Below are positions 1 through 10,280 of a DNA stretch of 64,000 bases, piece by piece. The stretch covers positions 53,767,358-53,831,357 of the forward strand of contig NC_030683.2 in the NCBI RefSeq assembly GCF_000004195.4, given 5' to 3'. Made by a program: the position numbers and the translations under genes. Numbering within the stretch: the stretch's first letter is position 1; every line of letters begins with the position of its first letter. Origin of the DNA: Xenopus tropicalis (taxonomy: Eukaryota > Chordata > Amphibia > Anura > Pipidae). The notes below the pieces were generated by a model, which worked only from the letters and a program-made list of their open reading frames with translations, did not search any database and was not told the DNA's origin.

Positions 1-309
1 GCCATAAAGTGACTATTGCAGTAAAGCATGTAACCAATGCTGCAAAGTGATCCGTGCCATAGATTATCATTAGATAATTAGTGCTCACATAAAGTGTCTA
101 TTGCACACATGCCATAACGTGACTATTGCATTAAAGCATGTAGCTAGTGCTGCAAAGTGATCCGTGCGATAAATTGTCATTAAAACATTACATGCCATAA
201 AGTGACCACTGCAGTAAAATGTGCAGCGAATGCTATAAAGTGATCAGTGCCATAAATTATCATTAAAATATTCCAAGTGCAAATCTGGTGCTATTTAAAT
301 TAATACCCC
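1..309 (-). repeat. Left pLTR arm of the PLE (inverted relative to the right arm)
   Basis: Reverse complement of 2956-3271 with few mismatches. It consists of three tandem sub-repeats of roughly 80-110 bp, each starting near GCCATAAAGTGAC (about positions 1, 110 and 195) and containing CATTAAAA or CATTAGAT near its end. It abuts the start of the RT reading frame with almost no spacer. Confidence 0.85.
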
Positions 310-316
310 TTTAAGC

Positions 317-2056
317 GTGCTTGCTAAAGGCTTATCCTTTGTTCCCTCAACATTAGCACACAGGTTCCGGAACGTTGTAGATAATTATAAATTTTCTCGC
401 AGTTTAAGATTAAAGGAGCACTTTAAGCACAAGGGGGATAGAATGACATCCAGAGACGTTAGTGATGCACCCTTTAGGGCCAGAAGTGACTTTGACCCGG
501 TTACCTCTAACACTTCTTTACGTACTTTCTCCCGGATTATTGATTCAACGGTGTCCAATATCCCCAGACAGACACAACATAGGGGAAACCTAAATAAAGA
601 ACAGCGGGTCACGCTCAAGGGACTGCAGGAGAATAGAAACATCATTGTAAAACCTGCGGATAAAGGCGGGGCAGTGGTGGTTATGGATTATGAGTACTAC
701 AGGACTGAGTTGTTGGGTCATTTGGCGGATACTGGATGTTATCAAAAGTTAACGTATGATCCCACCTCTAAATTTCAGTCACAACTTGGAAAGCTGCTGG
801 ATGAGGCCTGCCTGCATGGCTGGATTACAGAGGAGCTGAGGGATGCGCTTTATGTAGAACACCCGGTAAGACCAGTAATTTATACACTGCCCAAAATACA
901 CAAAAATTTACAAAATCCTCCGGGCAGACCGATTATATCGGCCAGGGGTTCTTTAGCTGAAAAAATAGCTAAATATGTGGACACAATCCTACAACCATTG
1001 GTAAGACAATTGGGTTCCTACTTACAGGATACCACTGACTTCTTGCGTGTAGTTAACAGCATTAATGCTGGGGATGGGAATTTTCTTTTTGTCACTATGG
1101 ACGTTCATAGTTTATATACATGCATCCCACATGATGCAGGCATACATGCGGTCAGAGACCTTTTGAGCAATAACCCTGTATATACTGGTCCACCTGTGGA
1201 ATTTATTTTGACCCTTTTGGAATTTATTCTGCACAACAATTATTTCAAATTTGAGGATAACTATTTCCTCCAACTAACCGGAACGGCTATGGGGTCTAAT
1301 GTAGCACCTACATATGCCAATATCTTTATGTATTGGTACGAAACTTGTAATATTTACTGTCATCCACTGTTTCGCAAGCATGGGGGTTATTTTAGGCGCT
1401 ACATAGACGATCTGTTTTTCCTTTGGTATGGGACAGACGAGGATCTTTTGACATTTGTAAATGATCTGAATGGTGTACCGTCTAGCATAAGATTTACAGT
1501 ACACAGGGATAAGCACAGCATAGACTTTTTGGATGTAACTGTATACAAGGATTCAAATAATAAGTTACATACAAAGATCTTTCAGAAACCTACAGATAGA
1601 AATTCATTATTACACTACACCAGCAGTCACCCACGGCACCTTTTGGATTCACTGCCCAAATCACAGATGTTACGGGTGGTTAGGATAACAAGTAAGCCGG
1701 AAGAGAGGCAAGAGGCATTGGAAGCTATGGCAATAAGGTTCCTCGAGAGAGGGTATCCGACGGAACTGATCACAGGAATTACAACATGGGCTAAATCCCT
1801 AGACCGGGAGGCAATTTTGAGGGATAAACTGGAACAGGAGGGGGATGTTGAAAATGATGTTGTGTACTACATGACCACTTATGATGCGCACACCCCTTTT
1901 ATTAAAAAATCCATATTGCAGCATTGGCCCATTGTGAAAACTGATGCTGAATTGACAGCGATTAATCGAAAACGGGTCCGGTTCGGATATAAAAGGAACA
2001 AGAATTTAAAGGAGCTATTATCCTCTGCGGATCCGGTAAGCAAATATATCACATGA
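317..2056 (+). CDS. Penelope-like reverse transcriptase ORF, N-terminally incomplete
   Basis: Encodes about 579 residues of a Penelope-clade reverse transcriptase, which copies element RNA into DNA at a nicked target. Visible motifs are KPADKGGAVVVMD (about 112-124), LPKIHK and PGRPIIS (about 191-208), TMDVHSLYT (about 260-268), TGTAMGSNVAPTYANIFM (about 321-338), the catalytic YIDDLFF (about 364-370) and DFLDVTVYKD. The frame begins without an ATG (a GTG at 317) directly beside the inverted pLTR. It opens at the LSFVPS motif, which normally lies well inside PLE proteins, so the N-terminus looks missing. It ends at a TGA at 2054-2056; the endonuclease ORF continues seven bases later in the same frame. 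Confidence 0.9.
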   Translation: MLAKGLSFVPSTLAHRFRNVVDNYKFSRSLRLKEHFKHKGDRMTSRDVSDAPFRARSDFDPVTSNTSLRTFSRIIDSTVSNIPRQTQHRGNLNKEQRVTLKGLQENRNIIVKPADKGGAVVVMDYEYYRTELLGHLADTGCYQKLTYDPTSKFQSQLGKLLDEACLHGWITEELRDALYVEHPVRPVIYTLPKIHKNLQNPPGRPIISARGSLAEKIAKYVDTILQPLVRQLGSYLQDTTDFLRVVNSINAGDGNFLFVTMDVHSLYTCIPHDAGIHAVRDLLSNNPVYTGPPVEFILTLLEFILHNNYFKFEDNYFLQLTGTAMGSNVAPTYANIFMYWYETCNIYCHPLFRKHGGYFRRYIDDLFFLWYGTDEDLLTFVNDLNGVPSSIRFTVHRDKHSIDFLDVTVYKDSNNKLHTKIFQKPTDRNSLLHYTSSHPRHLLDSLPKSQMLRVVRITSKPEERQEALEAMAIRFLERGYPTELITGITTWAKSLDREAILRDKLEQEGDVENDVVYYMTTYDAHTPFIKKSILQHWPIVKTDAELTAINRKRVRFGYKRNKNLKELLSSADPVSKYIT

Positions 2057-2062
2057 ACAAAT

Positions 2063-2554
2063 ATGGGCAAGATGGGTGTGTTCAGATGCGGCAACTGTGT
2101 AATGTGTAATACCTTAATAGTAGGGGACTCCTTTCATCACCCGCATACTTGGAAATCATACTCCATTAGACACAGGCTCACATGCACCACACGTAATGTG
2201 GTATATATTATCAAGTGTCCATGTGGGCTGATCTATTGTGGCAAGACTTGTAGACAGTTAAAGGAAAGGATTAATATGCATCGTGCTACTATCAGGGCTG
2301 CTCTGGACCCTAAACCTGCAAAGAAGGAGGGAAAACAGGATATATCCAAACAACCTGTGGCACAACACTGGCTGCATGCTAAGCATCCAGCTTCATCGTT
2401 TAAATGCATGCCTATTGATTGTATTTCAGGTGTGCAAAGGGGTGGCGACATTGATCGTATTTTACTCCAAAGAGAAGCATTTTGGACATATGAACTGGAT
2501 TGCGTGGCTCCTAGGGGCTTAAATAGTTCCTTATCGCTGAACTGTTTTCTGTGA
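2063..2554 (+). CDS. GIY-YIG endonuclease domain of the PLE
   Basis: About 163 residues with two CxxC pairs (RCGNCVMC near the start and CPCG before the catalytic core) and a GIY-YIG nuclease signature spread over VVYIIKCPCGLIYCGKT, followed by LKERINMH. This domain nicks target DNA for PLE insertion. It is in the same frame as the RT upstream and separated from it by a single TGA, so the two are parts of one ancestral polyprotein. The ATG at 2063 may not be a true start. Confidence 0.85.
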   Translation: MGKMGVFRCGNCVMCNTLIVGDSFHHPHTWKSYSIRHRLTCTTRNVVYIIKCPCGLIYCGKTCRQLKERINMHRATIRAALDPKPAKKEGKQDISKQPVAQHWLHAKHPASSFKCMPIDCISGVQRGGDIDRILLQREAFWTYELDCVAPRGLNSSLSLNCFL

Positions 2555-2955
2555 GTTCTTCTGTCCAATTTCACATTGGGATTGTGCTGGTATTGTTATT
2601 ACAATTTATTATATGATATAGGTAAATGGGATCCTCAAGTTGGTATATCTTGCTGTGGAACTGATATGTGCATATGCATGTGAATGTTATAATAGGCAGA
2701 CCTTGAATTAGATTGGGGGCCCCCACTAATTAGGATAGTGTTTGGTTTGAATTGATTGGCGCAGCGTACATACAATGTTATGATGTTTTTAATCTTATAT
2801 TGATATATGTTTAATTGTATTTATTCACTTTTTTGTGTACACACTATAAAATCATGACACTGTAATGTGTATATTTTTAACATGATGTATTGTACGGTTT
2901 CACGGATTTTTAATGATTGCTTTGCCGAATCACTTCACTGTACTTTAATGATTGT
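2555..2955. other. PLE 3' untranslated region
   Basis: AT-rich sequence between the endonuclease stop and the right pLTR arm. No ORF or further motif was recognised. Confidence 0.5.
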
Positions 2956-3271
2956 TTTAAAGGGGTATTAATTTAAATAGCACCAGATTTGCACTTGGAA
3001 TATTTTAATGATAATTTATGGCACTGATCACTTTATAGCATTCGCTGCACATTTTACTGCAGTGGTCACTTTATGGCATGTAACGTTTTAATGACAATTT
3101 ATGGCACGGATCACTTTGCAGCACTAGCTACATGCTTTACTGCAATAGTCACGTTATGGCATGTGTGCAATAGACACTTTATGTGAGCACTAATTATCTA
3201 ATGATAATCTATGGCACGGATCACTTTGCAGCATTGGTTACATGCTTTACTGCAATAGTCACTTTATGGCA
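2956..3271 (+). repeat. Right pLTR arm of the PLE
   Basis: Inverted copy of 1-309, starting at TTAAAGGGGTATTAATTTAA and ending in CACTTTATGGC. It contains the same three sub-repeats on the opposite strand. Confidence 0.85.
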
Positions 3272-3335
3272 TGGGTGCACTGATGTCACTTCCTATTTGC
3301 TGGTTCACTATGGATAAATAGAACATGGGGTTGGT

Positions 3336-3400
3336 TTAGCATGGTTGCCTTGAGAAAGGTCCCGATGGGGACCGAAACATAACGTTGGCTGTTCATGCGT
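3336..3400 (+). other. PLE tail stem-loop, degenerate hammerhead-like
   Basis: A short hairpin (GGTCCC / GGGACC with a GATG-type loop) is followed by GAAAC. This resembles stem II plus the GAAA core of a hammerhead ribozyme, a motif known in PLE pLTRs. The expected CUGANGA box is altered (CTTGAGA), so activity is unlikely. Confidence 0.35.
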
Positions 3401-3520
3401 TTTTAATACACAATTGATTGTTTTTGGAACATAACTCGGTGTTGCTGGTCTTTTTTGGATATTTAAATCATTTACCTTGCACCCGAGCTAAGAGCTGAAG
3501 CAGAGTGCCACCCTGGGTTC

Positions 3521-3540
3521 GCTATATATATATATATATA
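3521..3540. repeat. (TA)n simple repeat
   Basis: An uninterrupted TA dinucleotide run between the PLE tail and the next element. Confidence 0.9.
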
Positions 3541-4762
3541 AGCAGGAACAAATGTCGGCACTCTTAGGATTTTCACGAACGATCAAGGAGTCATCAAGTA
3601 TTTGCAAGCGGTGAAGTTACACTGTATATATTCTTTACATAAAAGCTGTGGCCTTTCTGCCACCCTATCTTATAGTGATGGCCTGTTACTCCCTTCCTGC
3701 CGCTACTACTCTTCTCAGCATCACACTTTTTTGCCCTGATCAGACTAGCTCTGCTTGGCTTCTGAGTGATGATATCTAAATACCACTATGTTTCCTAATT
3801 TCCAATTTTTTGTCCACTTACTGTCTACAGCCTTCAATTGCTTTTTGTGTTTATTCTTTTTATCGATGTGTGTCCCTGACAGTTTCCTTGCCCCTATCCC
3901 CCACTAACCCCTCTGTGCAATGGCATTAAACGGGGAACAGCCGTACCCCATGAAGCCTTCTCGTAGCTCCTCATGCGGATGAGGCCAAAGGTAGGGGCAG
4001 TAACCCTATAATGGACTTACCCCGCGGGGGGTATCCTTTAATATGAGATGTGCACTGTACGGGAATTGCCCCGCGGGGGGCTATGACAGGACAAATAAGC
4101 GTTTTCTAAGATGGCTATCCCCCTATGGACACCCCGCTACCTCAGGACAAGGGATTTGGCACAACTACTCTGTCACTACCGAGTACTTGTGACTCCTGGT
4201 GTCCACACGTTAAGCGCTGCGAATAGCGCTCGGTCCGGGACTGCTACAGCAATTAGATTAGCCCAGGAGGGGAAAGACGGCCGTGACGCAACACGGCGTT
4301 TCTAATAGCCACAACCGCATAGCAACGCTTGACTCTCCCAGTGCCGTCTCGAACACAAGAGTGCGTGATATACTCCTGCACTGTCAAGAGCGGATTACTG
4401 TCCTGCGCCCCTGACACGTTCGTCTGTAAGTACCTGATTTGCCGATTGCTCGGGGGTTTATGGGGATGGAGCGGCGTAACAAAACCACACACACACACTG
4501 TTTATTTTTTTCCTTTTATTTCTTTATTTATCTTTTTGTCTCTGCTCTTGGTTTTGTTTACCCTCTGTTGCCTAGCAACACTATCTCTTGGCGCCAATTT
4601 TCTCTTTAAAATGCTGATGTGTATGCACTTTCTTTGTATTCCCTGACGAAAGTCCCAAGTGAGGACTGAAACGTTGGTAATAAAACTTCACCGCTTGCAA
4701 ATACTTGATGACTCCTTGATCGTTCGTGAAAATCCTAAGAGTGCTGACATTTGTTCCTGCTT
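3541..4762. mobile_element. 1.2-kb element with about 77-bp terminal inverted repeats
   Basis: The first about 77 bases (AGCAGGAACAAATGTCGGCA onward to about 3617) recur inverted at 4685-4762 with a few mismatches. The interior has a GC-rich block around 3930-4300 and a CTGACGA...GAAACG motif just before the right arm. No transposase or RT domain was found, and the ORFs inside match nothing I know. The layout (inverted arms next to a hammerhead-like motif) suggests a non-autonomous PLE-like element. Confidence 0.6.
4641..4682 (+). other. Candidate hammerhead-ribozyme-like motif
   Basis: CTGACGA (4643-4649) is followed by a 5-bp stem (AGTCC 4651-4655 / GGACT 4663-4667) and then GAAA (4668-4671). 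This matches the CUGANGA - stem II - GAAA layout of the hammerhead core, with one extra A before stem II. Stems I and III are not clearly formed, so it may be a decayed or non-functional relic. Confidence 0.35.
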
Positions 4763-4837
4763 GTAGATTTTTGGCTCTAGCACCAAGGTTTATTGTGTTT
4801 TGTATGGTGTGCTTCCCACTTTCTATTTTTGTTTGTG

Positions 4838-5085
4838 AGTGCAAGGCTGTGATTGGCTATCCCCCTCCTACTGTGCTTCTGGCAGGGACTGTTAGGACAC
4901 GCCTACCCTTCATTTGAAACAGGGACCAAGAACTGATAGAATCTATAGGGAGCTCCAATAAAGAGGTAATTTTTACAGCTAGGATTCATTTTTAGCCCAA
5001 AGTGAAACCAGCATATATTATTCATAATTGCCTACATAATTAGGGTTTTTTTCCATTTATCCAATATGTCTCCTTTAAGATTTAA
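4838..5085. repeat. Dispersed repeat, copy 1
   Basis: Closely matches 22468-22705: shared GTGATTGGCTATCCCCCTCC, GACACGCC, GGGAGCTCCAATAAAG and CATAATTGCCTACA in the same order. Family unidentified. The 300 bases after it (5100-5400) hold nothing recognised. Confidence 0.6.
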
Positions 5086-5519
5086 CTATGGTTTTTATTT
5101 CTGAACAGAGGAAAAACTGATAAAAAAAATAACCAATACACAGATAAGCACTCTGTATAATGAGCTCCTTTTCTCAAAGTCTAAAAAGGCTACAGCTGGG
5201 GTTAGGTAGGGCTTAATTTATACAGATCTCCCTTTGAACAAATTATGGAAGAGAAGGGGTAAGTTAGTCAGTGTTTTTTAATGGCAAGAAAATAGGAAAT
5301 AATGCGTTTTTGTAAATTAAAATCACAGTCAATAATAATAAAGCTCCTCTTGAATGTGCAGTTGTAGGGTAACCATCTATTCAGCCCAAAGACTAATCAG
5401 TTAGATACTGGGGAAGGTGGGCCAATATATAATTGTGCTTTGCATTCATGTCCAGCTGGAAAGTGTTTACATTCAGATTTGAATCTGTCATCTGTCATAA
5501 TTTAGTACAACAGAACTTC

Positions 5520-5880
5520 ACCGGGATCACAGAGGGTATTCCAGTCAGGGGCCCCACGGCAGAGGGGTGCCCCAAGAGATGTGATGATGCGAGTTCTGTA
5601 TAACAAAATAGGCAGGGCTTGCAAGGGAATGGGGGGGGGGGGGGCTTACAGTCCCGGACTGGGATTCAAAATAGGCCCTGGCATTTCAAGGCCCAAGCAA
5701 TTCCTCACAAGCCCACTAAATAGTGACTATGGCATCTTACAGCAGCCCTTCTGGCATTTGACAGAATCCACAGATTACTGGTCCGGACCTAGGGGGCTGG
5801 GCTGATCACAAGGGGGTGCATCAGGGGCATGGCCAACCACATAGGTGGCCCAGGTCACCAGTGAAGTAATAATTGGGGCC
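5520..5880. repeat. Repeat-like segment containing a poly-G tract
   Basis: Contains a G run at about 5630-5643 and the phrase AGTCCCGGACTGG, which I associate with a common frog interspersed repeat. No termini could be fixed. Confidence 0.35.
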
Positions 5881-5902
5881 CCTTAGGTAGGTACTGCTAA
5901 CT

Positions 5903-6120
5903 TAAGGTGGCCTTACACGGGCAGATTTAAGCCGCCGATTTAGGTCCTTCATATCGATTCACCAACTTATCTGCCTGTGAATCGCAAAGTTGCCTGCATT
6001 AACAAACTTTGCGTGAAAACCGAAGAGATGTGTAGGCCTTTCCACCGGCGATTCCCTTTGTTGCCTGTGGAAAGACATTAGTCGTGGCCGACTAATCTCT
6101 CAGTGGGACATTACCCTTAA
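5903..6120. mobile_element. Small foldback (MITE-like) element, degenerate
   Basis: Begins TTAAGGTGGCCTTACACGGG and ends ACATTACCCTTAA, with internal partly inverted segments (GATTCACCAACTT... and the GACTAATCTCTC region). The TIRs are weak, so this is a tentative call. Confidence 0.4.
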
Positions 6121-6766
6121 GCTATAAAAGGAAAGAAAACAATACAGATAAACCACAGCCAAGGAGGTAGAGACACAAGGGGAGGGAAAGGAGGAGGGAG
6201 TTAAACAGAGACAGAGAGGAGGGGTGAAATATCCCACACTTAAAGAGACACATTGTTGCTGCTAGTGGGAAAAGAAAAGATTGTGGAGTTTGCAGGCTTC
6301 AAAGGGAAATAATGATCCATAGTACGTAGAGAAAAGGCTTTAGGGCAGATAGAAGAGAAGGAAGCGAAACACTCCAGCTGAACTGTGCAGACATGTAGCA
6401 GGAAGCTGATCCTCGTCTTACACTGGGAGGGGGGAGAATAGTTTTTTCCTTGCTGTTGCTGACTGGAAAGAATTAACAAGGAAGGAGAGAGGGAGCGAAG
6501 GGAAAAGAAGACAGCTTTAAGGTGAGGCACAGCATGCAGTCCTGTAGCCCTACCCAGCTGAGCAATATGGCTGCTGCTTCCAGACTGGCTGAGCTGTGTG
6601 CGAGCAGAGGTTGCAGGAGGGCAAGCCAGTGTTCAGCTTGTATGCAGGCTGGAAGCTCTAGGTTCATACAGAGCCTGTAACTCGGGAGTACAGACCACGC
6701 AAAACCACACACAGGGGTGGAGGAGGGAGAAGTCAGTCCCAACTATACTGCTTCCTCCTGTCCAGG
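6121..6766 (+). promoter_or_regulatory. Probable dlg5 5' flank and 5' UTR
   Basis: A G/A-rich stretch (about 6150-6235) and a less repetitive region precede the start codon. No TATA box or clear CpG island is visible. The transcription start cannot be placed from sequence alone, and an untranslated first exon upstream is possible. Confidence 0.35.
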
Positions 6767-7064
6767 ATGGAGCCCAAGCACAGGGAGTTGTTGAAAAAGT
6801 GCCACAAGAACCTGACGGAGTCCATAAGCGATGCAGACAGACTTTTGAATGTTCTGGAGGAGGCTGGGGCCCTCACCATCAGAGACAGAGAGGAGCTGGA
6901 TGGCAGCAGTTCCAGTGGTCAGGAGAAAGTAGACCTCTTACTAAAAATGCTTTTGGTAAAGGAAAAGGACCACTTCCAAGATCTTAGGGTGGCTCTGGAG
7001 AAAACTGAACCCCACCTCCTCTCCATCCTTTACTTAAATGGCCTTGGAACTGGCGACACAGCAG
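6767..7064 (+). CDS. dlg5: dlg5 exon 1: start codon and CARD-like domain
   Basis: Encodes residues 1-99 plus the first base of codon 100. The ATG lies in a good Kozak context (AGGATGG). The product starts MEPKHRELLKKC and contains LLKMLLVKEKDHFQDLR and EPHLLSILYLNG, matching vertebrate DLG5, whose first about 90 residues form a CARD-like helical domain. The donor is GCAG|GTGAGA, leaving phase 1. Reading on past the donor gives a short extension ending in a lysine run and a stop, which is intron. Confidence 0.95.
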
Positions 7065-7914
7065 GTGAGATACCCAAGATTTTTTTAAAAAAATAGGCAT
7101 TGTATATTCACTTATACGGGCACTAAGATCTGACTGTAAACTCAGTAAATTACTGTCCTAAAGCACTTACAAACAATTAATGACTAATGAAACCAGGGCT
7201 GCCATCAGAAAATACAGGGTAGAATCCTGAAGTGGGTCCGGGACATGCGGAATACTAGTAAATCAGTCAGGACTCAGCTCAAATATATTTGATGTCCCAA
7301 CTGTGTGGGTGGTCAGTGGGTACTCTTTAGCTGCAGTGGGGTGGGTTACAGACAGCTATTTAAGGGTTAAATAATTGAAAATAAACTTTTTTCCATGGAA
7401 CAGCTTGGTATGTGACATCACTTTCAGCTTATGTGGCATCACTTTGGTATACGAAGATGCTTACTATAGAGGGCAGGTCAGGTGGAACTGCATAGGGACA
7501 AAAAAATGGATAAAGGTTGGGTGCAGGTCTAAAAAAACAGACATGAGCAGGACTCTATCATGGGAAACATACAATGAAATTAACAGGACCCCACCAGGGC
7601 CTAATGGTTAAAAAAAAAAAAAACCACAGATGGGACAAATTAGTAACATCATTAATGGTTCCTATAGGACACAAGTTTATTTTTAAATGGGGAAATTATT
7701 CCAATTGATATCTTTTGAAAATATGTCTCCTTTTAGCTCCCTCTTCTGCATGTGGTCCTTTTAGATCTATGGCTCAATGTGAGTTCGATATGCTAGGAAA
7801 AAGTCACAGATCCTATGTGTATAGTAACAGAAATGACTGCCTCTCACCAGACCCCAATAAGGGAAAGGGGATCAGCCATCCTGTGTCTGATTGGTTTTAG
7901 ATCTTAAGGGGGTG
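7065..7914. other. Intron 1, 5' part, no element recognised
   Basis: Non-coding sequence with a short poly-A at about 7611-7623. I see no conserved exon, RNA gene or transposon end here. Confidence 0.5.
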
Positions 7915-8825
7915 TAGCTGTGCTGCACTTACTTGGATTACAGGGCCCTTTGCTGTCAGTTAGCCGCAGACTTGAGAAGAAAGGTTGCTAGAGTGCCTGA
8001 ATGTTCTTTCCCCTACAGTTTTAGTCCCAGTAAAGCTGCATAGGCTCTCGATAGGTGGGGAGTTCAAACTTCACCTTTTAGGGGTTCAGGAATCAGGAGC
8101 AACATGTTGCTTACCAACCCCTTGGTTGTTGCTCCTAGTGGCCTTAAAGCAGGTGCTCATTTTTGAATTCTTGGCTTGAAAGCATGTTTTCGAGGCATAC
8201 AGAACATCCTGTAGTCTGACAGTCTACATTGTCTACCAATTAACCAATCACAGCCATTATTGGGCACCCTCTAGGAACTTTTTCATGTTGTTCCCCTCCT
8301 TTTTTTATATTTAAATGTTGTTTGTGGGTAAAAAAGGTTTGGGTCCCCTGCTCTAGCCTATCCAATCCCTGTGTATCTCTACCAGAACTAAAACTACTTC
8401 ACTACTGACTAAACAAGCAATAGTCAAAGCTGTGTAGAGAAAAAAACATGAAGGCACTCTGGCTCCCACCCTCCCATCCAAAGGGTGCAGCTCATTGGCA
8501 GCAGGAGGCCCAGCTAATTTAAGTAAGTGTATACTGCCCAACAGTCCCATTTATCACACCCAATTTTCCTGACACAGCCAGCAATACTGGATAACTATTT
8601 ACACCTCTTACAAAGCTGTTAACTACAAATTCCTTGTCTCCTGTTTTACAGAAAATCCAGACACCACAAGTCTCATCACGCGAGACTGTGGCGTCACATA
8701 GCCGCCTTGTAGGAGTGATGAGCAGAGAGCGTAATTCAGCATTTCACAATTGGAAGCTACTAGTAAGTGGAGGTAGCTCTGCTCACAATCTGTTTTTACT
8801 CTGCTCACACCTCCTACTTTAGTTA
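7915..8825. repeat. Dispersed repeat, copy inverted relative to 11830-12500
   Basis: Three segments (about 7968-8070, 8350-8560 and 8575-8735) are the reverse complement of parts of 11830-12500. Examples are CTGTTTTACAGAAAATCC and TACTGCCCAACAG. About 275 bases (8072-8347) are an extra insertion not present in the other copy. Confidence 0.6.
8072..8347. mobile_element. Repeat inserted within the 7915-8825 repeat
   Basis: Contains GAGCAACATGTTGCTTACCA and CCCCTTGGTTGTTGCTC, which also occur at about 14690-14750 and, in part and inverted, at about 33480-33550. The comparison with 12340-12370 shows the host repeat is continuous there, so this block is an insertion. The family is not certain; it is a very common frog repeat. 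Confidence 0.5.
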
Positions 8826-9439
8826 GAGAAGCCTTAAATAACTTTTCTTTTGTGTTGATTGCACAACATGCCCTCCACCACCTCAGCTCCTAATATTTTC
8901 TAATAAGTGATTTATATTTTCTGCTCAGAGCTGTGTGTGCCAGGGAACTAAAAAAAAAAAAAAGACTTTTCCTTGGTTGACAACAGTGCCTGCCAATCAA
9001 TCAGAGCCTCAACTCTAAATTGAACCAAAAAGGAAAGAGTTTTTGTGCAAAGCAGGGCCATGTGAAATTAGTAACGTTTTAGATTTTTTTGTAACTCGAG
9101 GGTCCCAGTAATTAGAACTAATTTATGAGAATACAATGGATAAAATTGTCCAAAAGTAATCTTTTACTCGTTTATTAATGTCACAATCATTTCTGGGTTC
9201 CCTCCCCCTCTCCAGATGCAAATTTTCTTAGCGGACTTACATGCAAGAGCTTAAATTCCCTCAAGGGCGTGCACCTTCTGCAGTTACACTACCAGTTCCT
9301 TTGATCCTAACACCAAAGTGTGCCAGTTCCCTGTCGGTTCCGCAGTGGAAAATTCTTGGGCTTCAAAAGGATGTCCAGTGTTTTATGTAAAGGCTAGGGC
9401 AATATTTTTCAGAATTTAGGGGTAAAGTTATTTAGTAAT

Positions 9440-10280
9440 AATATGATACGGATCCTTCTACTCTGGCCTAGAAGGTAACACATATATCTCAGAAGAATAA
9501 TGGGATTTCTGCAAAGAGAAAAGTTTAGTTAAATTGTTAACCAATGGCCAAATTTATAGCCCCCACACCCCTCAAGCAATCATCCTGAGTGGCTCCTCAA
9601 CCAAGTTACCATAACAGGCCACATAAAATCAGAGTGATGTAGCCCTGACCTGCAGGTAGGAAAAACACTACTGGATAGGTTTTATCAGGTGTGGTGGAAA
9701 ATTGGGAAAGGTTTTTCCTACCTATGGGAGGAGATATCTGTAAGTGCTGCCTTCGGCATGTGAAAGATAATTCTATCCTATTTACTGTGATTTTTGTATC
9801 CTGGATTGGACTGTGGTAGTTGGTAAGGATTCCCAACCCTAACTGTACAGTATAAATACAGTGATTAGGGGGAAGGGAAGCCCTTTTATATAATCATTTC
9901 CTGTCCTTATATCATGGAAGGGAAAGTAACCCTAGGGTGCCACTGCCATGCCATTGTAATCCACGCTCCCCCTCCTTTCCAGGCAGCCTTGCTTATATAG
10001 TATGGGGACAGACGTTGCAAACCTATTTCATGCAAAAGCCCAGCAAGAAAATTGAACTTTTAAGGGGGCTATCTGAGACTGATCACTGGGGGCCAAAAAT
10101 AGGAAGCATGCAATTTTAACATTTGCTTGAGGGGTGTGAGCCTATAACTTTGTTGCTTTTAGGCCCAACATTAAAAATTTCACTAAACTTTTATCTTCAC
10201 AGAAATCTTGTTCCCATCATTCTCCCAAGTAATATGTTACATCAAAGGCCAAAGTAGAACGATCTGTACCATATTAATAC
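9440..10280. mobile_element. 840-bp foldback element in intron 1
   Basis: About 140-160 bp at the left (9440-9580) and right (10124-10280) are imperfect inverted repeats. Examples are TTGCTTGAGGGGTGTG on the right, the inverse of CACACCCCTCAAGCAA on the left, and AGTAGAACGATCTGTACCATATTA, which pairs with TAATATGATACGGATCC and its neighbours. No coding capacity is visible. Between 8826 and 9439 nothing was recognised. Confidence 0.55.

Larger units (their letters stand above)
1..3480 (+). mobile_element. Penelope-like retroelement (PLE) with inverted pLTR arms
   Basis: The element has an RT ORF followed by a GIY-YIG endonuclease ORF, the order typical of endonuclease-bearing Penelope-like elements. 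It is bracketed by a long inverted repeat: bases 1 to about 309 are the reverse complement of about 2956-3271. The left arm reaches base 1, so the element probably starts upstream of the window. About 200 bp of tail after the right arm (3272-3480) contain a GC-paired stem-loop followed by GAAAC, resembling the ribozyme region of PLE ends. The right boundary is approximate. Confidence 0.85.

Noticed and set aside
6598..6987. 129-residue ORF over the first coding exon
   Set aside because: A shadow of dlg5 exon 1 in another frame; it starts in the UTR and has no family match.
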